From NCBI GenBank assembly GCA_031254875.1, contig JAIRTW010000063.1:1-43691 (forward strand): a DNA stretch of 43,691 nucleotides. Direction: 5' to 3'. Origin of the DNA: Candidatus Bathycorpusculum termitum (GTDB lineage Archaea > Thermoproteota > Bathyarchaeia > Bathyarchaeales > Bathycorpusculaceae). This document shows positions 16,711 through 23,687 of the stretch, in pieces. The notes beneath the pieces are model-generated. The model had not been told where the DNA came from. It saw nothing but the letters and a program-made list of their open reading frames with translations, and made no database searches. Position numbers and translations under genes: made by a program. Position 1 is the first letter of the stretch, and every line of letters starts with the position of its first letter.

Positions 16711-17811
16711 ATGGCGCGGTTTTTAAAGTACGGCATAACAACGGGTGCAACAGCCGCCGCAGCCGCCAAAGCCGCAACCATAGCCGCTGTTGGGGAACCG
16801 GTAGATCACGTAGTTATCCCAACTCCGATTGGACTACGCTTTGAGGTGCCGGTTAAATCCAGCCGCAAACTTACTGCAGACTCCGCTGAGGCAGTTGCAG
16901 TAAAGGATGCAGGACAAGATATTGATGCTACTGATAAAATGGAAATTACCGCCATCGTTAAACTGACTGATGATGACAAAATTACCATTAAAAGCGGCTT
17001 GGGTATAGGCACAGTCACCAAAGCAGGCTTGCAGGTGCCCATTGGCGAAGGCGCCATCAACCCTGTGCCTAAAGCCATGATAACTGAAGCCGTCAAAGAA
17101 GCACTGCCCCCCCACAGAGGCGCAGAAATCCTAATCAGCGCACCCGAAGGCGCCAACATCACCAAGAAAACCACAAACGCCAAACTGGGAATAAAAGGCG
17201 GCATATCCATCCTTGGAACAACAGGCATCGTTAAACCGCTCTCGCTGGAAGCCTGCCGGCGTTCGCTGGTTCCCCAAATCGATGTCGCATTAGCCCGCGG
17301 ATACAACCGCATTCTCTATGTCCCCGGCAACATAGGCGAACGCATCGCTAAAGAAAAATTCAAAGTTCCCGAGGATGCAATTGTGCAAACCGGCGACTTT
17401 GTCGGTTACATGCTGGATAAAGCCGTCGAAAAAGGCATCAAAGAAATCATCCTCTTGGGGCATTCAGGCAAACTTGTCAAGCTAGCCGCAAACATCTTTA
17501 ACACTCACCACAAAGTCGGCGACGCTCGAAACGAAGTCATTGCATCCTACGCTGGGGCCGTGGGAGCGGATCAAAAAACCATCAACGAACTCTTGGAGGC
17601 AAACACCTCAGATGAGGGCACAGAAATTCTCCAAAAAACAAACTTGACCGAGGCAACATATGATCGTATAGCCGAACGGGTGCATCAACGGGTCAGTGAC
17701 CGAGTGGACAGCAAGATAAAGATAAGTGTTGTTATCGTGGCTATGGACGGCAGAGTCTTGGGCATGGATACAAATGCACGGTGTAATAAGCCTTGGCAAA
17801 ACTTGACATAG
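16711..17811 (+). CDS. cbiD: Cobalt-precorrin-5B C1-methyltransferase
   Basis: Methylates C1 of cobalt-precorrin-5B in the anaerobic pathway. 366 residues, family length. It opens with the typical KYGITTGATAAAAAKAA, then LGIGTVTKAGLQVPIGEGAINPVP, ISAPEGANI, KLGIKGGISILGTTGIVKPLS, and a HSGKLVKLAANIFNTHHKVGDAR segment. AGGAGA lies upstream of the ATG. Twelve bases follow cbiX-C; the 3' end overlaps cbiE by 19 bases. Confidence 0.97.
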   Translation: MARFLKYGITTGATAAAAAKAATIAAVGEPVDHVVIPTPIGLRFEVPVKSSRKLTADSAEAVAVKDAGQDIDATDKMEITAIVKLTDDDKITIKSGLGIGTVTKAGLQVPIGEGAINPVPKAMITEAVKEALPPHRGAEILISAPEGANITKKTTNAKLGIKGGISILGTTGIVKPLSLEACRRSLVPQIDVALARGYNRILYVPGNIGERIAKEKFKVPEDAIVQTGDFVGYMLDKAVEKGIKEIILLGHSGKLVKLAANIFNTHHKVGDARNEVIASYAGAVGADQKTINELLEANTSDEGTEILQKTNLTEATYDRIAERVHQRVSDRVDSKIKISVVIVAMDGRVLGMDTNARCNKPWQNLT

Positions 17812-18455
17812 TCGGTGTCGGTCCGGGTTTAGCGGACTATGTTACACCAGCGGCAAGAAAAGCCGTAGAGAAGGCAGATTTAGTAATAGGAGCACAAAGA
17901 AGCTTGGCACTTTTTTGCGAAGTTAAGGGCGAACAGGTTGTTTTAACCGCTAAAAACCTGCAGGACACACTAAAGAAGGCCGCAGAAGCAATTAAAGCAG
18001 ATAAAAACGTGGCTTTACTCTCAACCGGTGATCCCGGCTTCTCAGGGTTATTGCATACTGTACTTGAAAGCGGCTTATTTAACACCAACAACATCCAGGT
18101 TGTTCCCGGAGTTAGCGCAATTCAGGCATGCGCCGCCCGCTTAAACATCAGCTGGGACACAGCTATACTATTCACCTTTCATGAAGGCAAAATCTCTGAG
18201 GAGCAAAAGAACAAACTGGGTTCCGCTGTTCAATACGGTCAGAACATCCTTTTGCTACCCGACCAGAAGAGTTTTACACCAAAAGATATAGCGACTTTCC
18301 TGCTCAAGAAAGGCGTGAACCCCAAAACGCCGGTTTATATCTGTGAGAACATAACCCTTGAGAACGAGAAAATCACACAAAACACCCTAGAAGGGGTTGC
18401 GAGTCAAAGTTTTGGTTCGCTATGCGTAATGGTTATCAAACAAACAAGCAGGTAA
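17793..18455 (+). CDS. cbiE: Cobalt-precorrin-7 C5-methyltransferase
   Basis: 220-residue member of the tetrapyrrole methylase family. N-terminal LDIVGVGPGLADYVTPAA, VLLSTGDPG-like ALLSTGDPGFSGL, and VVPGVSAIQACAARLNISW fit CbiE better than the other paralogues, as does its place before cbiT. It methylates C5; CbiT carries out the partner C15 methylation and decarboxylation. TTG start inside the cbiD 3' end. Confidence 0.93.
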   Translation: MAKLDIVGVGPGLADYVTPAARKAVEKADLVIGAQRSLALFCEVKGEQVVLTAKNLQDTLKKAAEAIKADKNVALLSTGDPGFSGLLHTVLESGLFNTNNIQVVPGVSAIQACAARLNISWDTAILFTFHEGKISEEQKNKLGSAVQYGQNILLLPDQKSFTPKDIATFLLKKGVNPKTPVYICENITLENEKITQNTLEGVASQSFGSLCVMVIKQTSR

Positions 18456-18476
18456 CTAATAATCAGGTGAATTGAT

Positions 18477-19082
18477 ATGGCAAAGAATTGGGCGTACAAA
18501 ACACCCGGAATCCCAGATGAAGCTTTCAATCAAAGTGATGCGGTTCCAGGACCAACAAAAGAGGAAATTCGAGTTATCACCATAGCTAAAGCACGCCTAA
18601 ATGAGGGCGCCGTTGTGATTGATGTGGGGTGCGGCACAGGCGGCTTAACCGTTGAAGCGGCACTGCAGGTCGGCGCAAAGGGTAGAGTCTATGCTGTTGA
18701 TGAAGATCTTGTAGCCGTAGACTTGGCAAAAAGCAATGCAGTGAAATTCGGAGTGGAGAACACTGTTGTAGTCGCTAGGGGGAAAGCTCCTGAGGCGCTC
18801 TTGGCTCTGCCTAGTGCGGATGCTGTGTTTATAGGGGGTGGGGGGTTTTCTTTGAGGCCAATCATTCAGACGATCCATTACAAGCTAAAAGCGGGCGGCA
18901 GAATCGTTGTTAATGCCATATTGTTAGAAACCGCAACTGTGGCAATCGCTGAATTAAGGGCATTGGGCTACAGAGACATCGACGTGGTGAATGTTTTGGT
19001 GTCAAAGGGAAGGCAAATAAACAGCGGGACCATGATGATGGCGAGAAATCCAGTAACGATAATTTCAGCAACAAAACTTTAG
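18477..19082 (+). CDS. cbiT: Cobalt-precorrin-6B C15-methyltransferase (decarboxylating)
   Basis: Class I SAM methyltransferase, 201 residues. It opens with WAYKTPGIPDEAF and GPTKEEIRVITIAKARL, then SAM motif I VIDVGCGTGGLTVEAAL, VYAVDEDLVAVDLA, and AVFIGGGGFSLRPIIQ. It methylates C15 and removes the C12 acetate carboxyl. AGGTGA lies upstream of the ATG at ideal spacing. Separate from cbiE here, whereas the aerobic CobL is a fusion of the two. Confidence 0.95.
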   Translation: MAKNWAYKTPGIPDEAFNQSDAVPGPTKEEIRVITIAKARLNEGAVVIDVGCGTGGLTVEAALQVGAKGRVYAVDEDLVAVDLAKSNAVKFGVENTVVVARGKAPEALLALPSADAVFIGGGGFSLRPIIQTIHYKLKAGGRIVVNAILLETATVAIAELRALGYRDIDVVNVLVSKGRQINSGTMMMARNPVTIISATKL

Positions 19083-19094
19083 AGGGGTATATGG

Positions 19095-19889
19095 ATGGTT
19101 GGTGTATTCATTGGAGTCGGCGTTGGTCCAGGTGATCCTGAGCTACTTACATTCAAAGTTGCAAAAGTACTCAAATCAGTAAATGTTATCTGTGTACCTA
19201 AAAGTGATACAAACAAGCCCAGTATGGCCCTGGGTATGGTTAAAGAAGTTTTAGCGGAGCGCGAAAAACCCGCTGAGATTATAGAGCTCGTTTTTCCCAT
19301 GACTAAAGATGAGTACAATAACCGTAAACTCTGGATAGAAAGTGCCGCCATAGTTGCTGAGAAAGTCAAAAAAGGGGATGTTGCCTTCATTACCCTTGGC
19401 GATCCCATGTTGTATAGCACTTTTCGCTATCTCTATGAATGTGTCAAGGAAACCTATCCTGAAATTGAACTTGAAATCATCCCGGGTGTAACTTCAGTCA
19501 CCGCGGCTGCCGCTTCATCCAAGCTACCGCTGGCAGAAAAAGATGAAGTTGTCACCATCATCCCCTCAGATCTTGATCCGGTCCACTTAGAAGATGTTGC
19601 AAGACACGCAGACAATCTTGTGTTCATGAAATGCGCCTTCCATATCAAAGAACTCATCCCCATCCTGCGTAAGGCAGGTTTCACCGAGAACTCTACGGTT
19701 GCGCTCGTTAAGCGCTGTACACTCTCAGAAGAGAAGGTGCTTGTGGGCAAGCTCTGTGAAGTCAGCACTTGGGATATAACAGAAGACTACTTTTCAGTAG
19801 CTATCGTTAAAAAACGTCAAGTTCCCATCCACTGGAAGCAAAACGGGAATGGCTGTTGTATAAACGGGTGTTGTTGTAAACATGAATAA
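19095..19889 (+). CDS. cbiL: Cobalt-precorrin-2 C20-methyltransferase with Cys-rich tail
   Basis: Tetrapyrrole methylase, 264 residues. GVFIGVGVGPGDPELLTFKV, VICVPKSDTNKPSMAL, ITLGDPMLYSTFRYLYE (the CbiL/CobI-type GDPMLYST), and IPGVTSVTAAAASSKLPLAE. It adds the C20 methyl to cobalt-factor II/precorrin-2. The last eleven residues read CCINGCCCKHE (254-264), five Cys and a His, which I do not know from typical CbiL proteins. The stop overlaps cbiF by 8 bases, so the tail is also encoded over the cbiF start. Confidence 0.95.
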   Translation: MVGVFIGVGVGPGDPELLTFKVAKVLKSVNVICVPKSDTNKPSMALGMVKEVLAEREKPAEIIELVFPMTKDEYNNRKLWIESAAIVAEKVKKGDVAFITLGDPMLYSTFRYLYECVKETYPEIELEIIPGVTSVTAAAASSKLPLAEKDEVVTIIPSDLDPVHLEDVARHADNLVFMKCAFHIKELIPILRKAGFTENSTVALVKRCTLSEEKVLVGKLCEVSTWDITEDYFSVAIVKKRQVPIHWKQNGNGCCINGCCCKHE

Positions 19890-20646
19890 AGTTGTGTTTA
19901 TCGGCGCTGGATCGGGCGATCCTGAACTTATAACCATAAAAGGCAAAAAATGGCTCGAGCAAGCAGATATAGTCATCTATACAGGCAGTCTCCTAAACCC
20001 CGAATACCTCAAATACTGCAAAAAAGACACTGAACTCTACGACAGCGCCAAGATGGGGCTTCCTGAAATGCTCAAAGTCATGATTAGCGGCGTCAAAGCA
20101 GACAAGCGCGTGGTTCGGCTCCATGACGGCGACCCAAGCTTCTATGGTGCAATCCAAGAAGTCATGACTGCATTGGATAAAGAAGGCATCGAATATTTTC
20201 GCATCCCCGGCATCAGCTGCCTGCTAGGCGGCGCCGCAGCCCTAAATAGAGAATTGACTCTGCCAAACATCAGTCAAACCGTCATAATCACCCGCCCCCA
20301 AGGACGCACCCCCGTGCCCGAGGCAGAGAGCATACAAAAACTCGCCGTTCACCAAACCACCATGGTCATCTTTTTAGGCACACCCCACATCGCCAGGGTA
20401 GTTGAGGAGCTCCAAATAGGCGGCTACCCCAAAGATACCCCCTGTCAAGTTGTCTACAAAGCAACATGGCCAGAACAGAAAATCGTCAAAGGCACACTTT
20501 GTGATATTGTTGAAAAAGTGAAAGCCCAAGACATAACCGAAACCGCACTTATCTTTGTCGGCAAGGTCTTGGATCCGCAAGCATATGATTTCTCTAAACT
20601 CTACGACCCCAAATTCACCACGGGGTTCCGTAAGGGCGAGGAGTAA
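19882..20646 (+). CDS. cbiF: Cobalt-precorrin-4 C11-methyltransferase
   Basis: 254 residues, tetrapyrrole methylase. VVFIGAGSGDPELITIKGKKWL, IVIYTGSLLNPEYLKYCK (characteristic of CbiF/CobM), VRLHDGDPSFYGAIQEVM, and IPGISCLLGGAAALNRELTL. It methylates C11, setting up the ring contraction product handled by CbiG. It overlaps cbiL by 8 bases and shares one base with the cbiG start (TAATG). Confidence 0.96.
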   Translation: MNKVVFIGAGSGDPELITIKGKKWLEQADIVIYTGSLLNPEYLKYCKKDTELYDSAKMGLPEMLKVMISGVKADKRVVRLHDGDPSFYGAIQEVMTALDKEGIEYFRIPGISCLLGGAAALNRELTLPNISQTVIITRPQGRTPVPEAESIQKLAVHQTTMVIFLGTPHIARVVEELQIGGYPKDTPCQVVYKATWPEQKIVKGTLCDIVEKVKAQDITETALIFVGKVLDPQAYDFSKLYDPKFTTGFRKGEE

Positions 20647-21731
20647 TGACTAAAAAGGGCATAGTGATCGTTGCTATAACCCATCATGGCGTCAAAACCG
20701 CATTAAAAATTCAAAAAGCCCTCGATAGGTGCGGGTTAGCTTCCAGGGTTTATGCTCCAAAAAAATACAGCGCCCCTGGTGTCACAGTTATAGACACAAA
20801 TCTTGCCGGTTTCATAAAAGATAACTATAGCAAAGCAAGTGCCCTAGTTACAGTCATGGCCACAGGGATAACTATCCGTGCTGTTGCACCTCTTTTGGAG
20901 AGTAAACTTACCGATCCTGCAGTCATAGGGGTAGATGCCACAGGCAAATTTGTTATAAGTCTTCTCGCGGGTCATTTGGGCGGTGCAAACGATTTAACGC
21001 AAACCATCGCCGCAGGCATCGGTGCCATCCCCGTTATAACCACTGCCTCTGATGCACTAGGCAAACTGAGCGCTGATGAGCTTGCCAGAAGCCAACATTT
21101 GTCGATTCAAAACCCTGATAGTCTTGTTGCGGTAAACTCGGCGATAGTAAACAACGGGCGGGTAGTTGCGGTATTGGTGGGTGATATCAAGGTTCCGCGG
21201 GATACTCTTAGCTGTTTTGATGTCAAACAAGTCCAAAACAGCACAGAAGCCCAAGAGCTTATAGAGGCATATGATGCAGGCATCATAATCACTGATAAAC
21301 CCGTTGCAACCGCTAAATTTGGCAAACCCCTCACCATACTAAAAGCTAAACGCATCATAGTTGGATTGGGCGCACGCAAAGACACACCGACAGAGAATAT
21401 AGTTGGTGCTGTGGAGGTGGCGCTGGAACGGGTGCATGTGCCGCTTGGGAGGGTGCAGGCCTTTGCGACCGTGGATATAAAGCGCACTTCTCAGCCTATG
21501 CTGGATGCTGTGGAAAGGCTGGGTGCACCGCTTGAGTTTTTAAGTGTCGATGCACTTCGTTCAGTGGCAAATGCTGATCTGTCGCCTGATTCAGTGATGG
21601 TTCAGCAAAAAATTGGTGTTGGAGGAGTATGCGAACGAGCAGCATTACTGGTAGCGGGGAACAATTCAAAGCTGATTCTCAAGAAAATCAAACTAAACGG
21701 GGCTACAGTGGCAGTAGCCGAGGCAGAGTAA
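20646..21731 (+). CDS. cbiG: Cobalt-precorrin-5A hydrolase
   Basis: Opens the delta-lactone of cobalt-precorrin-5A and releases acetaldehyde. 361 residues with all three CbiG regions: N-terminal GIVIVAITHHGVKTALKI, central VTVMATGITIRAVAPLL and ISLLAGHLGGANDLTQTIA, and C-terminal IIVGLGARKDTPTENIVGAVE plus the conserved FLSVDALRSV. The end (IGVGGVCERAALLVAG then VAVAEAE) is a normal CbiG C-terminus even though 103 bases of it are shared with cbiH in another frame. Confidence 0.95.
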   Translation: MTKKGIVIVAITHHGVKTALKIQKALDRCGLASRVYAPKKYSAPGVTVIDTNLAGFIKDNYSKASALVTVMATGITIRAVAPLLESKLTDPAVIGVDATGKFVISLLAGHLGGANDLTQTIAAGIGAIPVITTASDALGKLSADELARSQHLSIQNPDSLVAVNSAIVNNGRVVAVLVGDIKVPRDTLSCFDVKQVQNSTEAQELIEAYDAGIIITDKPVATAKFGKPLTILKAKRIIVGLGARKDTPTENIVGAVEVALERVHVPLGRVQAFATVDIKRTSQPMLDAVERLGAPLEFLSVDALRSVANADLSPDSVMVQQKIGVGGVCERAALLVAGNNSKLILKKIKLNGATVAVAEAE

Positions 21732-22459
21732 GCGTAGTCGGTATCGGACCTGGCAGTGCGGAACATCTGACACCGAAAGCCAGAGCGGAAATTGAAGCGG
21801 CCGATGTTGTCGTTGGGTATGGAACCTACATTAAACTTATCGAGAACATTGTTAAAGAGAATGTAGAAGTTGTCTCGGGTACCATGGGTAGAGAAGTTGA
21901 ACGTGCCCAAATCGCCATCGACAGAGCCAAAGCGGGTAAACATGTTGCGATGGTGTCTAGCGGTGACCCGGGGGTGTATGGTATGGCCGGTATTGTGCTT
22001 GAAGTAGCGGCCAAAGACCCAAACCCAGTACCCGTTGAAGTTGTGCCGGGTGTAACTGCTGCCACAGCGGCATCTGCCATTCTTGGAGCGCCATTGATCA
22101 GCGACTTTGCGGTTATCAGCCTCAGCGACCTGCTGACTCCTTGGGAAAAAATCGAGTGTAGATTGGAAGCCGTCTCACAAGCAGATGTGTCCATTGTGCT
22201 CTATAACCCCCAAAGTCAAGGACGCATCGAACCGCTGGCAAAAGCCTACGAAATCATGCTCAAACACATCAACCCCCAAACCCCGGTGGGCATCGTGCGG
22301 CAAGCGGGACGCGAAGGACAAACCAGCACGATCACAACACTCAAAGATATGCTGAACTACAACATCGACATGGTCACAACCATAGTTATCGGCAACTCGG
22401 CTACCAAAGTCATCAACGGAAAAATGGTTACCGCCAGAGGCTACGACCTCTCAAGCTGA
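21629..22459 (+). CDS. cbiH: Cobalt-precorrin-3B C17-methyltransferase with N-terminal extension
   Basis: Adds the C17 methyl with ring contraction. The methylase core begins at residue 33: VSVVGIGPGSAEHLTPKA, VVGYGTYIKLIENI, VAMVSSGDPGVYGMAGIV, VVPGVTAATAASAILGAPL, SLSDLLTPWEKIE, VLYNPQSQGR, GIVRQAGREGQ. The only usual start before the core is the ATG at 21629, preceded by GGAGGA. This adds a Ser/Gly/Gln-rich extension of about 32 residues translated over the last 103 bases of cbiG in a different frame. Last gene of the plus-strand operon. Confidence 0.95.
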   Translation: MRTSSITGSGEQFKADSQENQTKRGYSGSSRGRVSVVGIGPGSAEHLTPKARAEIEAADVVVGYGTYIKLIENIVKENVEVVSGTMGREVERAQIAIDRAKAGKHVAMVSSGDPGVYGMAGIVLEVAAKDPNPVPVEVVPGVTAATAASAILGAPLISDFAVISLSDLLTPWEKIECRLEAVSQADVSIVLYNPQSQGRIEPLAKAYEIMLKHINPQTPVGIVRQAGREGQTSTITTLKDMLNYNIDMVTTIVIGNSATKVINGKMVTARGYDLSS

Positions 22460-22871
22460 TACACGATAGTTTATAGATCCAAATATTTTGGATATTCTAT
22501 GAATCCAGTGTATTTTGTATTTTCAAGTTTTTTGATAGCTTAACATCAAGAGTTAACAAGCATATATTCAGCTTAATCGCAAGAGTAAGAAAAGCGGCAT
22601 TTACCAGGCGTCTATGTGTCTAATAATAACAATCTACAAATTTCCAGAAAAAGAAAACTATAACTCTGAAGGATTGGAACCCGCTCTGTAACAGGCGCTA
22701 AATCGTTATATTAACACTCGCCATCATAATCTAGTGTATGCATAAACGATATATCATCATGAATTTGACTTGTATAATTGGAATTATCAGAATAATTTTA
22801 TAATATGATATAGCAGGTAAAAGGTAGCGATAACTTATAAAGTCCACTGCCGTAAAACTATATAGAGGCCC
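22460..22871. other. AT-rich intergenic region after cbiH
   Basis: About 410 bases. A hairpin ATCCAAA (22477-22483)/TTTGGAT (22487-22493) just after cbiH is a plausible transcript end. The TATA box of the next small gene is at 22835-22840. I see no gene or structured RNA in the rest. Confidence 0.5.
22477..22493 (+). terminator. Hairpin after the corrinoid operon
   Basis: ATCCAAA and TTTGGAT pair perfectly over a 3-base loop, 18 bases past the cbiH stop, with AT-rich sequence downstream. Likely end of the plus-strand operon transcript. Confidence 0.4.
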
Positions 22872-23150
22872 ATGCAACTCACCAAAAAAACCACAACGAC
22901 AGTAATCATCGGAACAGTCATATTCTGCATGATATTCACAGCCATATACTGGCAACTATCCGACGTTACTGTATCACCCGAACAACAGCCTACACCCCAT
23001 GGCGAATTGGAAGAAATTGAAATTGCCGTTTTTGATATTGCTATAGCGGTCACTTTTGCATCTCTAGCTGTTTATGTCGTTATAAAATTAAGCCATAAGA
23101 ACATAACGATGGACTTCTTTGGAAATTGTCTTTCAATTCTGCGTTCATAA
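22872..23150 (+). CDS. Small protein with two predicted membrane helices
   Basis: 92 residues. Hydrophobic segments at about 9-28 (TTVIIGTVIFCMIFTAIYW) and 52-71 (AVFDIAIAVTFASLAVYVVI) flank an acidic, Pro-rich loop (SPEQQPTPHGELEEIEI). A TATA box TTATAA at 22835-22840 would place the transcript start about 8 bases before the ATG, which supports a real, near-leaderless gene. It lies between the corrinoid operon and the CsoR-like repressor. Topology suggests a helper or subunit of a membrane system, but no family is recognised. Confidence 0.5.
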   Translation: MQLTKKTTTTVIIGTVIFCMIFTAIYWQLSDVTVSPEQQPTPHGELEEIEIAVFDIAIAVTFASLAVYVVIKLSHKNITMDFFGNCLSILRS

Positions 23151-23353
23151 AAGATGTGCGCCGACGCTAGAAGAACACACAGCTTTGTGTGCCCGTCTGT
23201 ATGTCCAATCACAAACTCAGAGTCTATGCCTGAGACAACAATCAGGCTGTCAGTCCCTTACCAGAGCCGGCACCTACGGGGAACACCAACAATCATAGAA
23301 CAAACAACCATGGAACCAAACAGGGAGACACCGACAAACCACAGAAGAGAAAG

Positions 23354-23395
23354 ATTTATAGTCATTACACTCACTCACATCCCCTCTCAGGGGAT
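23354..23395 (+). promoter_or_regulatory. TATA box and palindromic operator of the CsoR-like gene
   Basis: TTTATAG at 23354-23360 is a TATA candidate. About 25 bases on, ATCCCC (23379-23384) and GGGGAT (23390-23395) form a perfect inverted repeat over TCTCA, ending 5 bases before the ATG at 23401. CsoR/RcnR proteins are known to bind inverted repeats with C/G tracts, so this fits autorepression by blocking transcript initiation. Confidence 0.65.
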
Positions 23396-23400
23396 AGGAT

Positions 23401-23670
23401 ATGCATGTCCATCATAAGAGAAGAAAAGAAGTACAGAACCGCTTAGCCAGAATCGAAGGTCACGTCCGCGGCCTCAGAAAAATGGTTGAGGAAGACAAAA
23501 CCTGCCCAGAAATTCTCTTACAAATTATTGCCATACGAGGGGCACTAAACAAAGTGTCCCGCATAGTACTCGAAGACCATATAGAGACCTGCCTAAAAGA
23601 AACCGCCGCCTCAGGTGAAACAGAACAAAGCCTCGAAGAACTCAAAGAAGCCCTATCCAAACTCATCTAA
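23401..23670 (+). CDS. CsoR/RcnR/FrmR-family metal-sensing repressor
   Basis: All-helical DUF156 repressor, 89 residues. RLARIEGHVRGLRKMVEEDKTCPEILLQI and LNKVSRIVLEDHIETCL are characteristic. Ligand positions C35, H60 and C64 match the Cu(I)-sensing CsoR set. The N-terminus is MHVHH, supplying His near position 3, as in the Ni sensor InrS and in RcnR. So Cu(I) and Ni/Co are both plausible. It precedes the P1B ATPase by 17 bases and presumably controls it through the palindrome upstream. Confidence 0.93.
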   Translation: MHVHHKRRKEVQNRLARIEGHVRGLRKMVEEDKTCPEILLQIIAIRGALNKVSRIVLEDHIETCLKETAASGETEQSLEELKEALSKLI

Positions 23671-23687
23671 CCCAAAAGGGAGAAATT

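Noticed and set aside
22700-22830. C/D box guide RNA suggested by ATGATGA on the minus strand
   Set aside because: No CTGA box at suitable spacing was found, so the motif alone is not enough.
23154-23417. Plus-strand frame of 87 codons before the CsoR-like gene
   Set aside because: It covers the TATA box and the operator and overlaps the repressor start; the composition is not protein-like.
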